Assembly (NCBI RefSeq): GCF_001620265.1
Contig: NZ_CP012661.1
Coordinates: forward strand, 2,108,001 to 2,172,000
Origin: Frigidibacter mobilis
GTDB taxonomy: Bacteria > Pseudomonadota > Alphaproteobacteria > Rhodobacterales > Rhodobacteraceae
Length of the DNA: 64,000 nt
Reading direction: 5' to 3'
The notes below the pieces were generated by a model. That model worked only from the letters and a program-made list of their open reading frames with translations. It searched no databases and was not told where the DNA came from. A program made the position numbers and the translations under genes. This document shows, piece by piece, positions 55,973-64,000 of the stretch. How positions within the stretch are numbered: the first letter of the stretch is position 1; every line of letters starts with the position of its first letter.

Positions 55973-56746
55973 TCATTGCCACAGCGCCTTCAGGATGGCA
56001 TCCAGCCCTTCCGTCAGCGCGGCGGGGCCGGGCTGCAGGATCAGCGGCGACCTGATCTCATGGATGCGGCCCTGCTGCACGGCGGGGATCCCGCCCCAGC
56101 CGGGGCGCGCGGCGATGCGCTCGGGGCGGACCTTCTTGCCGCACCAGGAGGCGAGGATGACATCGGGCGCCGCCGCGATCACCGCTTCGGGCAGGACGAT
56201 GCGGTGTTTCGCCTTGCCCTGCAGCGCGAGATCCGGGAACACATCCTCGCCCCCCGCGATGGCGACCAGTTCGCTGACCCAGCCGATGCCGGAGATGAGC
56301 GGGTCATCCCATTCCTCGAACCACACCCGCGGGCGGCCCGGCCTCGGGACCGCCGCGATGGCGGCAAGGCGCGCCTCATATCCCGCCGCCAGCGCCTCGG
56401 CCCGCGCGGGCACGCCGGTCAGCGCGCCAAGGGCGCGGATCATGGCGAGGATGCCCGCGATCCGGCGCTGGTTGAAGGCGTGGACGGCGACGCCCTCGGC
56501 GATCAGCTCGGCGACGATGCCCGCTTGCAGGTCCGAGAAGGTCAGCACCAGATCGGGGCGCAGCGCGAGGATCTTGGGGATATCGGCCGAGGTGAAGGCC
56601 GCCACCCGCGGCTTTTCCTGCCGCACCCGCGCCGGGCGCACCGCATAGCCCGAGACGCCGACGATCCGGTGCTCCTGCCCCAGCAGATAGAGGGTCTCGA
56701 CCGTTTCCTCGGTCAGGCAGACGATGCGCTCGGGCGGCCAGGGCAT
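55973..56746 (-). CDS. Cobalamin-binding protein, BtuF-like, without signal peptide
   Basis: This 257-residue protein has a periplasmic-binding-protein fold of the BtuF/FepB type: PERIVCLTEETVETLYLLG at the start, KPRVAAFTSADIPKILALRPDLVLTFSD, and RPGWGGIPAVQQGRIHEI. There is no signal peptide, so either it stays in the cytoplasm or the start is wrong. Homologues of this type are annotated as cobalamin-binding proteins. It overlaps the end of btuD, the last step of the B12 uptake operon. A cytoplasmic B12-handling role is one option. Confidence 0.8.
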   Translation of the reverse strand: MPWPPERIVCLTEETVETLYLLGQEHRIVGVSGYAVRPARVRQEKPRVAAFTSADIPKILALRPDLVLTFSDLQAGIVAELIAEGVAVHAFNQRRIAGILAMIRALGALTGVPARAEALAAGYEARLAAIAAVPRPGRPRVWFEEWDDPLISGIGWVSELVAIAGGEDVFPDLALQGKAKHRIVLPEAVIAAAPDVILASWCGKKVRPERIAARPGWGGIPAVQQGRIHEIRSPLILQPGPAALTEGLDAILKALWQ

Positions 56747-57503
56747 CAGAAGCCGCCGGAGTGGTGCAGCGTTTCGAGCGGCTGGAATACCAGCCCGTCG
56801 GGCGTGTCCGACAGATGGGCGCGGATGTCGAACACCTCGGCCAGAAGATCCGGGGTCAGCACCGTGCGCGGTGGGCCGTCGGCCACCAGGCGCCCGCGCG
56901 ACAGCACGATCAGCCGGGTGCAGTGGCGCGCGGCAAGCCCGAGGTCATGCAGCGAGGCGATGACCGCCCCGCCCTCCTCCGCCAGCCGCGCAAACACCCG
57001 CATCGTGGCAATCTGCGCGGCAGGGTCGAGCCCGGCGATGGGCTCGTCGGCCAGCAGCAGCGGCGCCTCCTGCGCCAGCGCGCGGGCGATCAGGGCACGC
57101 GCCTGCTCGCCGCCCGAAAGCCGGGTGGCGGCGCGCTCCCGCAAACCCTCCAGCCCCATCCGGGCAAGGGCATGGCTGACGGCGCCGTCATCATCGAGCC
57201 CGTGGCCCAGATGCGGGGTGCGGCCAAGCCGCACCAGATGCGCGACACTGATCCCCCAGGCAATCTCGCGCGATTGCGGCAGCCAGGCGGCGGCGCGGGC
57301 GCGGGCATCGGGGCTCATTGCCGCCAGCGACGAATGGCCGGTGGCCGGCAGCAGCCCCAGCGCCCGCGCAGCAGCGAGGTCTTGCCCGCGCCGTTGGGGC
57401 CGATCAGCCCGACGCATTCGCCGGCGGCGACGGTCAGGCTGACGCCCTCCACCACCGGGCAGAGCCCGCGGCGCACGGTAAGGTTCCGAAGGGTCAGCAG
57501 CAT
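56746..57503 (-). pseudogene. btuD: Cobalamin ABC transporter ATPase (BtuD/FhuC type), one frameshift
   Basis: Joining two frames gives a 252-residue ATPase starting MLLTLRNLTVRRGLCPVVEG, with Walker A GPNGAGKTS near residue 36, LPQSREIAWGISVAHLV, signature LSGGEQARALIARAL and LLADEPIAGLDP. One G is missing near 57364; restoring it gives LLRGALGLLPATG. It is presumably intact in vivo. Downstream it overlaps the cobalamin-binding protein gene. Its 5-prime end is the source of the decayed repeat array just upstream. It energises B12 import with BtuC. Confidence 0.8.
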
Positions 57504-58975
57504 GTCAGGCCTCCTGCGTGCCGGATTGGCGAGAGGCGGGGAAGGCTTGCGCGCGTCCTGCATGCGGGGCCAGGCCCCGCTGCGGCAAACCCCGCCGGCG
57601 GCGGCGCAGCCCGGGTCGGCGGAAAACTGGCCCGGCCCACGGGCCTCCAGCACCCCGGACAGCGTGCGCAGCAGGAGAGGGCACGGCATGACGGCACTGC
57701 CGGCGAGGGCCAGCCCGGCGCGTGCCTTCCCAACCGGGCATGGGCGCCCGGCGCCCGGCCGGGGCAGGCTCCCCATCCCGGCCCGCCCGCGCAGCGGCAG
57801 GGTCTTGTCGGGGCCGATCCGCCGGGCGCGACGCTGAGGCTGGCGCCCCTCCCCACCGGAAAGAACCCGCGGCGCGGGGCCTGTGCGGCAAGGCTCCCCC
57901 TCCGGGGCCCCCTGCACGGCGTTGGGGTCTCGTTAGCGCCGATCCGCCGGGCGCAGGAGTCGGATGCGACGCTGAGGCTGGCGCCCCTCCCCACCGGGCA
58001 AAGGCCGTGGCGGCGGATGAGGGGCTGGAGGGCCCGCAGCATGTCAGGCCTCCCGCGTGCAGGGCTGGGAGAGGCGTGGGGACAGCAGGCGAGGGCCAGC
58101 CCGCCGGGGAGCGCGCAGCGCAGCACCTCCTTCCCAACCGGGCATGGGCGCCCGGCGCCCGGCCGGGGCAGGCTCCCCATCCCGGGCTCCCCGCGCAGCG
58201 GCGGGGTCTTGTCGGGACCGATCCGCCGGGCGCGATGCCGAGGCTGGCGCCCCTCCGCACCGGAAAGAACCCGCGGCGCGGGGGGCTCCCCCTCCCGGGC
58301 ACCCTGCAGGGCGGCCCGGCGCCGTTGGAGTGGAGGATGCGCGCGCACCCACCGGGCGCGGCACTCGGGCCGCCCCTCTCCACCGGGCAGAGGCCGTGGC
58401 GGCGGATGAGGGGTTGGAGGGTCAGCCGCATGTCAGGCCTCCCGCGTGCAGGGCTGGGGGAGGCGTGGGTACAGCAGGCGAGGGCCAGCCCGCCGGGGAG
58501 CGCGTAGCGCAGCACCTCCTTCCCAACCGGGCATGGGCGCCCGGCCGGGGCAGGCTCCCCATCCCGGGCTCCCCGCGCAGCGGCGGGGTCTTGTCGGGGC
58601 CGATCTGCCGGGCGCGATACCGAGGCTGGCGCCTTCCCCACAGGGCAGAGGCCGTGGCGCTGGGGGCTCCTCCTTCCGGGCCCCCTGCACGGCGTTGGGG
58701 TCTCGTTAGCGCCGATCCGCCGAGCGCAGGAGTCGGATGCGACGCTGAGGCTGGCGCCCCTCCCCACCGGAAAGAACCCGTGGCGCGGGGGGCTCCCCCT
58801 CCCGGGCCCCCTGCAGGGCGGCCGGGCGCCGTTGGAGTGGAGGATGCGCGCGCACCCACCGGGCGCGGCACTCGGGCCGCCGCTCCCCACCCGGTGAAGG
58901 CCGTGGCGGCGGATGAGGGGCTGGAGGGTCAGCCGCATGTCAGGCCTCCCGCGTGCAGGGCTGGGGGAGGTGCGG
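57504..58975 (-). repeat. Array of decayed copies of the btuD 5-prime end
   Basis: About 1.45 kb of extremely GC-rich DNA lies between btuC and btuD. On the minus strand the btuD ribosome-binding site and start (GGAGGCCTGACATG) recur at 58042, 58431 and 58938, besides the true one at 57503. The following coding block (GLCPVV-EGVSLTVA in BtuD; GLCPVGRGASLSVA in copies) recurs at about seven places, near 57829, 57966, 58232, 58364, 58614, 58739 and 58864. Some copies retain pieces up to the Walker A region with deletions. Copies differ by many substitutions and small indels and lie in different frames, so none encodes an ATPase. Unit lengths are 539, 389 and 507 bases. Confidence 0.75.
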
Positions 58976-59367
58976 CGCGGGCGGGGGGCGCGGGCGCGCT
59001 CCCCCGTGCGATGGGCACCGCCATGAGCGTGGCCCCGGGCGGCGGGCATCGGGCGCAGCCTCCCGGCGCCGCGGCGCCGGGGGCCGGGACGCGTCAGGCC
59101 CGGGCCACTCCGCCGCGTGCCTTCGTTGGTGGCGGCGGGCAGACTGACGCCCGTGCCCTCGGGCCAAGGGTCGCGCGAGGTGGTGAGGCCGGCGGCGGGG
59201 GGGCAAGGGTGCGACGCGGTTCTCTGGTCGCAGGACCGCCCGCCCCCCGCGCCGCGGGGCGTGCCGGGGATAGAGGGGCCGGCCAGCTGGGCGCGGGCGC
59301 CGGCCAGTGGCGGCGGGCTGCGGCGGAGGGGCAGGCAGCCGGGCGCGGCAGGATCCAGGGCCATCCC
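58976..59367. other. GC-rich region without recognisable gene after btuC
   Basis: This stretch of about 390 bases follows the btuC stop on the minus strand and precedes the repeat array. It has several short G/C palindromes (for instance around GGCGCCGCGGCGCCGG near 59066). A long open frame runs through it and the array, but its composition looks like chance at this GC content. I see no family similarity. Confidence 0.4.
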
Positions 59368-60381
59368 CTACGCCTCCCGCGCCATGCGGCGGACGAGCTG
59401 CAGGAAGAACGGCGCGCCGACAAGGGCCGTCAGCACCCCCAGCTTCAGGTCGCGCTCCGGCGCGATCACCCTTGTGGCGATGTCGGCGGCGAGCAGGATC
59501 GCGGCCCCGGCCAGCGCCGAGGCGGGCAGTAGCCGCGAGGGGCGGGCGCCGACGGCGCGGCGCATCAGATGCGGGGCGATCAGGCCGACGAAGCCCACCG
59601 CGCCCGCCACCGCGACCGAGGCGCCGACCAGCGCGGCGGTTCCCAGCACCAGCTTCAGCCGCAGACGGGTGAGGTTGATGCCGAGGCTGGCGGCGGCATC
59701 TTCCCCCAGCGTCAGCGCATCGAGGCCGCGGCCGGTGGTGGCGACCAGCGCGGCGCCAAGCGCGAGGAAGGGCAGCGCAAGGGCGACATGCAGAAGCGAT
59801 CGGTCGGCCAGCGAGCCCATCATCCAGAACACGATCTCGGAGGCGGCATAGGGGTTGGGCGCCAGGTTCAGCACCAGCGAGGTCAGCGCGCCGGCCAGCG
59901 AGGATACGGCGATCCCGGCGAGGATCAGCGACAGCGCAGTGCCGCGGGGGCCGGCCAGCAACAGGATCACCCCGACCGAGACCCCTGCCCCGGCCAGCGC
60001 CATCAGCGGCAGCGCCAGCGCGAAGCTGGCATAAAGCCCGGTATGGATCGCCAGCACCGCCCCAAGCGCCGCAGCGGCAGAGGTGCCGATCAGCCCGGGC
60101 TCGGCCAGCGGGTTGCGCAAGAAGCCTTGCATCGCCGCCCCCGCCAGCCCCAGCGCAGCGCCGATGGCAAGGCCGAGGATGGCGCGCGGCAGGCGGATCT
60201 CGCGCATCACCAGCCCCTCGGCGCCCTGCCCGGTGACCAGCGCCCCCAGCCCGTGCAGGGGGGGGATGCCGGCGGGACCCACCAGCAGCGAGGCCACGAA
60301 CAGCGCCGCCACCAGCGCCAGCAGCCAAAGCGTCAGGCGGCGCGGGGTCGGCGGGGTGCAGGGGCCAGGCTCGGGGATCAT
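59368..60381 (-). CDS. btuC: Cobalamin ABC transporter permease (BtuC/FecCD family)
   Basis: This 337-residue inner-membrane permease has about ten helices and FecCD blocks: REIRLPRAILGLAIGAALGLAGAAMQGFLRNPLAEPGLIG (residues about 62-101), ILAGIAVSSLAGALTSL, and VGFVGLIAPHLMRRAVG, the loop that contacts the ATPase. It overlaps the start of the binding-protein gene upstream (60378-60381). The ATPase gene follows only after 1.86 kb, an unusual gap in this operon type. Confidence 0.9.
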   Translation of the reverse strand: MIPEPGPCTPPTPRRLTLWLLALVAALFVASLLVGPAGIPPLHGLGALVTGQGAEGLVMREIRLPRAILGLAIGAALGLAGAAMQGFLRNPLAEPGLIGTSAAAALGAVLAIHTGLYASFALALPLMALAGAGVSVGVILLLAGPRGTALSLILAGIAVSSLAGALTSLVLNLAPNPYAASEIVFWMMGSLADRSLLHVALALPFLALGAALVATTGRGLDALTLGEDAAASLGINLTRLRLKLVLGTAALVGASVAVAGAVGFVGLIAPHLMRRAVGARPSRLLPASALAGAAILLAADIATRVIAPERDLKLGVLTALVGAPFFLQLVRRMAREA

Positions 60382-61211
60382 TCGCGCTCCATCTGCCGGC
60401 GAAGCTGGGTCAGGGCGGCGACGGCGTCAAGCACCCTTGGCGTGGCGCAGATCCAGTCCTGATGCGCCACGACATCGGCGCGGCGCATCTGCGCCAGCAC
60501 GGGATGGGACAGCACCGCCTGCGCACGGGCCGGCCCGGTTCCTGCACGGCCGGTTTCGGTGATGACAACCTCGGGCGCCGACATCACCAGCACTTCGAGC
60601 GGCATCCGCCCGCCCCAGTCCAGCCCGTGCTCGGTGGCGATATTGTCAAAGCCCGCCGCCTGCATCACCTGGCCTTCGAGCGTGCGCGCGCCCGAGGCAT
60701 AGCTGCCCTCGGAGTAAAGCGCGGCGCGGGGGCGGCGCAGGGGCGGCGTGCCGAGTTCGGCAAGGCGGGCGTCGAAGGCGGCCAGCAGATCTGCCGCCCG
60801 CTGCGGATGGCCAAGCGCGGCGCCCATGTCGGTGATGGCGGCGCGCAGCTCGTCCATCGTGGTGCCGGGAGGGGAGGTCTCGACGTTGAGGCCGAGCCGG
60901 TCCAGCATCGACAGGGTGCCGGGCGAGGAGAAGGTGGAGGCAAGCACCAGGTCGGGCTTGAGGAGATAGAGTTCCTCGGCGCGGCCCCGGTTCACCGGGT
61001 AGGCAGAGGCTTCGGCGGCCATCGCCGAGGCCGAGGGGTCGGAGGCCATGTAGGACAGCGACACGATCTGGCCGGGATCGGCCAGCAGCAGGGCCAACTG
61101 GTCGGTGCAGAGGTTCATCGAGACGACGCGGGCGGGGGCGCGGGTCGCCGGGGTGGGTTCAGCGCGGGCCGCTGGGGCACTGGCGACAAGCGCCAGCACC
61201 ACGGCAAGCAT
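60378..61211 (-). CDS. btuF: Cobalamin ABC transporter substrate-binding protein (BtuF-like)
   Basis: This 277-residue protein has an export signal (MLAVVLALVASAPAARA) and a type 3 binding-protein fold: RVVSMNLCTDQLALLLADPGQIVSLSYM, ELYLLKPDLVLASTFSS, LGLNVETSPPG. Between btuB and btuC under a cobalamin riboswitch, it should bind B12 or a corrinoid in the periplasm. The ATG at 61211 was chosen because the signal begins there; the signal lacks an obvious basic n-region, so a start further upstream is possible. Confidence 0.85.
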   Translation of the reverse strand: MLAVVLALVASAPAARAEPTPATRAPARVVSMNLCTDQLALLLADPGQIVSLSYMASDPSASAMAAEASAYPVNRGRAEELYLLKPDLVLASTFSSPGTLSMLDRLGLNVETSPPGTTMDELRAAITDMGAALGHPQRAADLLAAFDARLAELGTPPLRRPRAALYSEGSYASGARTLEGQVMQAAGFDNIATEHGLDWGGRMPLEVLVMSAPEVVITETGRAGTGPARAQAVLSHPVLAQMRRADVVAHQDWICATPRVLDAVAALTQLRRQMERE

Positions 61212-61254
61212 GGCCCCTGCCCTGCGGGCAAGGGCCGCGCCCGAAGGCGGGCGA

Positions 61255-63132
61255 TCAGAAGCTGCGGCGCAGGCCGACATAGAGCGCACGATCCGAGGTG
61301 CCGTAGCCCTCGCGCAGTTGATACTCCTCGTCGAACAGGTTCTCGACGCGCAGATACGCCTGGGTTTCGGTGCCGAAGTCATAGGTGACGGTGGCATTGG
61401 CAACGGTGTAGTCGGCCAGCGCCGGCCGGTCCGCGACATGCAGCAGTGTGAGGCTGCCCGAGATCGCATCCGTCAGCGCCGCATCGACGCCAAGCGCCAG
61501 CTGGTGGCGGCCGAAGCCGGAATTCCAGGTGCTGCCGGAGCTGAGCGCCGGGTTCGAGGCGTCGGTGTAGGTATAGGCGCCGGTGAAGGACAGCCGGCCC
61601 GACAGCGCCAGCTCGCCCTCCAGCTCCACCCCGTTGCGGCGGGTGGTGCCGGGGATCTGCGTGTAGCCACCCCAAGGCGGGGCGGGGAGGTCGGCATAGT
61701 CGATCAGGTTGTCGGTCTCGATCCAGAACAGGGTGGCGCGCAGGGCCGCCGCATCGCCCCAGCGTTTCTCGATGCCGAGATCGGCCGAGGTGCTCTCCTC
61801 GGCCTCGAGGCTGTCATCGCCGTAGGGGCCGTAGAGTTCATAGAGCGAGGGCGCGCGGAAGCCGGTGCCAAGCGCGGCGCGGACGGTGATGTCGGGGGCC
61901 GCCTGCCAGGCCGCGGCAACGCGCCCGGTGGTGAAGCCGCCAAAGTCGCTGTGATCGTCATGGCGGATCGAGGCGGTCAGGTCGAAACTCTCGCCCGGCG
62001 ACCAGAGATATTCGGCGAAGATGCCGCTGGTCGTGGAATCGCCCTTCGAGGCGCCGTAGGCCGAGGTTTCGCTGTAATCCTCATCCGTGGTGTCGGCGCC
62101 GAAGACCAGCCGGCCCTGGCCCAGGTCGGTGCCGGCCTTCCACGACAGGCCGCGCCGCTTGCCGGTAAAGTCGTTGTAGCTGGCGCCGTATCCGGTGGAG
62201 CCGGTCAGGCCGCGGTCGATCTCGAACCAGGTCGCGGCGATCTCATGCTCGAAGCGGCCGGTCTCGAACTGCGCATAGAGGCGCAGGCCCTTGGAGGTGG
62301 CGTCCGATTTCTCGTCCGGGCTGCCATCCGCGAGCGGGAATCCTTCATCATACTCGCCGTCAGAATCTTCCGCGAAGGCCGAGAAGCCAAGCACCACGCC
62401 GCTTTGCAATTCGGTCTCGCCGCGCAGGGTCAGGCGGGTGGCCTCGTAGCCGTCGGCTTCGGAATTACCGTCATTCTCGTCGGCAGCGGAAAAGCCGCTG
62501 GTGCTGATCTGGCTGAGGGTGAAGCCAAGCGCGCCATTCGCGCCGCGAACTCCGTAGCCAAGGGTGGCGGCGTAGGTGTCGTAGCTGCCGGCCTCGAGCG
62601 CGAAGCGGCCCTCGCTGCCGATCTCCTCGGGCAGCGGGGTGCTGGTGATGCTGAGCACACCGCCGACCGCCTGCCCGCCATGAACGGCGGAATGCGAGCC
62701 GCGCAGCAGTTCCACGCTGGACACGCCCAATGTGGTCAGGTGACCGAAATCATAGAAGGATTGGGTGCTAGAGGGGTCGGCCACGTCGATGCCGTCGACC
62801 AGCACCTTGACATAGTTCTGCGACAGGCCGCGCACGGTGATGCCGGTCACGGTGCCCATCGGGCCGCGCGACAGGATGCCGACGCCCGGCAGCCGCGACA
62901 GAACCGAGGTCATGCTGGTCTCGGCGGTCTTGTCGAGGTCGTCCCTGGTCAGCACCGAGACCGACACGCCGGTGCGGCGCGCCTCTTGCGGCTCTTGCGC
63001 GCCGGTGACGACGATCTCGTCCAGCAAGATCGCGTCCTGCGCCAGCGCCGGCGCGCCGGCAAGGCCGGTCAGCAGCGCAAGGCAGGCGGTGGCGGGATGG
63101 GGAAAACGGGGGGAGGAGCTTTGAGGGCTCAT
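61255..63132 (-). CDS. btuB: TonB-dependent receptor, BtuB-like
   Basis: This 625-residue outer-membrane receptor has a signal peptide ending APALA, a TonB box region (DEIVVTGAQ), a plug domain (LSRLPGVGILSRGPMGTVTGITVRG, DGIDVADPSS, LRGSHSAVHGGQAVGGVLSI) and a 22-strand barrel. It ends in aromatic LRRSF as barrel proteins do. It is preceded by a cobalamin riboswitch and followed by btuF, so it imports B12 or related corrinoids. A short plug-to-barrel loop is rich in Asp/Glu (AADENDGNSEADGYEA), possibly for calcium binding as in BtuB. Confidence 0.9.
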   Translation of the reverse strand: MSPQSSSPRFPHPATACLALLTGLAGAPALAQDAILLDEIVVTGAQEPQEARRTGVSVSVLTRDDLDKTAETSMTSVLSRLPGVGILSRGPMGTVTGITVRGLSQNYVKVLVDGIDVADPSSTQSFYDFGHLTTLGVSSVELLRGSHSAVHGGQAVGGVLSITSTPLPEEIGSEGRFALEAGSYDTYAATLGYGVRGANGALGFTLSQISTSGFSAADENDGNSEADGYEATRLTLRGETELQSGVVLGFSAFAEDSDGEYDEGFPLADGSPDEKSDATSKGLRLYAQFETGRFEHEIAATWFEIDRGLTGSTGYGASYNDFTGKRRGLSWKAGTDLGQGRLVFGADTTDEDYSETSAYGASKGDSTTSGIFAEYLWSPGESFDLTASIRHDDHSDFGGFTTGRVAAAWQAAPDITVRAALGTGFRAPSLYELYGPYGDDSLEAEESTSADLGIEKRWGDAAALRATLFWIETDNLIDYADLPAPPWGGYTQIPGTTRRNGVELEGELALSGRLSFTGAYTYTDASNPALSSGSTWNSGFGRHQLALGVDAALTDAISGSLTLLHVADRPALADYTVANATVTYDFGTETQAYLRVENLFDEEYQLREGYGTSDRALYVGLRRSF

Positions 63133-63289
63133 GGCAGTCTTGCCTTTCCGGAACGCGCGGGGTGGGAAGTGCCCCGGCGCATGACGATGTCTGTCCTTGG
63201 AAATGGCGCGCCAGATCCGCCGACGGTGAGGGTCGTCACCACTGCGGATTGCCGCATCCAGGGCACGCCCCGCGCCCGGAATAGGGTGA

Positions 63290-63450
63290 TCTCCTCGGCA
63301 GGTCTCCTGACTTGCGGGTCACAGCCCGGGCCGCCTTCCCGGGGAGCTCCCCAGTGGCATGTCGGCCGTCGCTCTCCGCCTACAGTTGCGGGGGCAGCCC
63401 CGGAGTTGCGCCAAGGAGGCGCGCACCGGGTTCCCTTTTCATCCGCCCCT
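63290..63450 (-). ncRNA. Cobalamin riboswitch
   Basis: Read on the minus strand, the leader of btuB contains the conserved aptamer parts in order: AAAAGGGAACCCGGTG, CCCCCGCAACTGTA, GCCACTGGG (the B12 box) and GACCCGCAAGTCAGGAGACC. High B12 should switch off the downstream btuB-btuF-btuC-btuD-cbp genes. The expression platform lies between about 63290 and 63133. It overlaps no ORF that looks real. Confidence 0.93.
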
Positions 63451-63529
63451 CGCAAGGCGGAACCGAAGCGCGTTGTCTGTCGCCGGAAACGGGCGGGGGA
63501 GTCAAGCGGGAACGGGTGTGGCCGAAGAG

Positions 63530-63615
63530 CCGGGGGCTTATGCCCCGCCCCCCAGCGAAGAAGCGGGGGGCCTCGGCCCCCCGCACGCCCCGAGGATATT
63601 TCCGCCAGCAAGAAG
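63530..63615 (+). repeat. Dispersed intergenic repeat, copy 3
   Basis: GCCGGGGGCTTATGCCCCGC and GCGGGGGGCCTCGGCCCCCCGC palindromes are followed by CGAGGATATTTCCGCCAGCA, a divergent version of the core at 41580. It lies between the riboswitch and the ureC 3-prime end. Confidence 0.45.
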
Positions 63616-63647
63616 GAGCGGGGCGGGAAGATCGGTGGGCGGCGGGC

Positions 63648-64000
63648 TCAGAACAGGAAGTAGCGCTGCGCCAGCGGAAGCTCCTTTGCCGGCTCGCAGG
63701 TCAGCAACTCGCCATCGGCGCGGACCTCGTAGGTTTCGGGGTTCACCTCGATCTTCGGGGTGGCGCTGTTATGGATCATGTCGGCCTTGCCGATGCTGCG
63801 GGTGCCTTCCACGGCCAGCGTCTGCTTGGCGAGGCCGATGCGGGCGCGCAGGCCGTCCGCCTGCGCCGCCTGGCTGACGAACAGGATCGCCGAGCGCTCG
63901 ACGCTGCGGCCGAAGGCGCCGAACATCGGGCGGGTATGGACCGGCTGCGGGGTCGGGATCGAGGCATTCGGATCGCCCATCTGCGCGCAGACGATGGTGC
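63648..64000 (-). CDS. ureC: Urease alpha subunit, C-terminal part (continues past the window)
   Basis: The visible 116 codons match the C-terminus of Ure[50 protein letters not shown], and the end [20 protein letters not shown](LF). The frame is open to the right edge, so the gene starts outside the window; an internal ATG at 63980 is not the true start. It is the catalytic nickel subunit. It runs leftward, toward the B12 operon, whereas ureEFG lie 19.5 kb away on the plus strand. Confidence 0.95.
   Translation of the reverse strand, partial: TIVCAQMGDPNASIPTPQPVHTRPMFGAFGRSVERSAILFVSQAAQADGLRARIGLAKQTLAVEGTRSIGKADMIHNSATPKIEVNPETYEVRADGELLTCEPAKELPLAQRYFLF

Noticed and set aside
57504..58975. 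CRISPR-like array
   Set aside because: Repeats are long (about 390-540 bases), diverged and clearly derived from btuD. There are no regular short repeats with unique spacers, and no cas genes.
57505..59364. 619-codon open frame covering the repeat array on the minus strand
   Set aside because: All frames are open in this DNA because of its extreme GC content. The product has no family similarity, mixes frame-shifted pieces of BtuD and is mostly Pro/Ala/Gly/Arg. I treat it as chance, although translation coupled to btuC cannot be excluded from sequence.
63648..63980. Small ORF starting at 63980 read as a separate protein
   Set aside because: The frame is open beyond that ATG to the window edge, and the sequence is the UreC C-terminus, so it is the end of a larger gene.

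Overview
The window is high-GC DNA that codes densely on both strands, with many ATGA start/stop overlaps. Gene content (fused CtaDE oxidase, C-P lyase operon, YjbF/YjbH, DUF1127, an FnrL-type box) and codon style point to an alphaproteobacterium of the Rhodobacteraceae, Rhodobacter/Paracoccus-like; no genus is claimed. No tRNA, rRNA, CRISPR array, integrase or insertion sequence was seen.

Layout. 0-10 kb: ilvN, then a respiratory block (PRC-barrel protein, CtaG, CopD-like protein, CtaC, fused CtaDE, small membrane protein, type II NADH dehydrogenase) and a broken xdhC. 10-12.6 kb: an apparently FNR-controlled small-RNA locus and an OmpA-family protein with a long Pro/Glu/Ala region. 12.6-18.2 kb: a GMC oxidoreductase and a four-gene set (HAD-UbiA, GtrA, DprE1-like, DprE2-like) that looks like a polyprenyl-phosphoryl-arabinose pathway. 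18.5-24.8 kb: exopolysaccharide functions (Wza-like exporter, YjbF, YjbH, a phosphatase and a polyprenyl-phosphate sugar-1-phosphate transferase). 25-27 kb: a LysR regulator divergent from an MFS exporter. 27.2-37 kb: a ribitol/pentitol catabolic operon (two SDRs, Fsa-type aldolase, FGGY kinase, RbsABC-type importer, AraC regulator) plus a xylitol-dehydrogenase-like enzyme. 37-42 kb: guaB, a TDT-family transporter, agmatinase, a DUF4156 lipoprotein and a DUF1127 protein. 42.2-44.1 kb: ureEFG. 44.1-56 kb: a phosphonate (C-P lyase) locus, phnGHI-HAD-JK-corA-LN, with phnF, two phnM genes, a DUF1045 2H phosphoesterase and a PHP phosphoesterase. 56-63.5 kb: a cobalamin-riboswitch-controlled B12 uptake operon (btuB-btuF-btuC-btuD-cobalamin-binding protein), with an unusual array of decayed btuD 5-prime-end copies between btuC and btuD. 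The right edge holds the 3-prime end of ureC on the minus strand.

How genes fit together: the oxidase genes and NDH-2 form an aerobic electron-transfer set; the DprE-like genes would build a lipid-linked pentose donor next to polysaccharide-export genes; the pentitol operon feeds ribitol to D-ribulose 5-phosphate; the C-P lyase locus yields phosphate and a ribose phosphate. Urease accessory and structural genes are about 19.5 kb apart and face each other, as one inversion would leave them.

The most unusual items are the btuD-derived array (57.5-59.0 kb), the FNR-box/sRNA candidate (10.3-10.5 kb), the split urease cluster, corA and a HAD gene wired into the phn operon, the lost K-channel lysine in CtaDE, and the DPA-like cluster. 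Six single-base frameshifts, each cured by adding one G or C to a short G/C run, suggest systematic homopolymer errors in this assembly, so broken genes should not be read as biological pseudogenes without checking.
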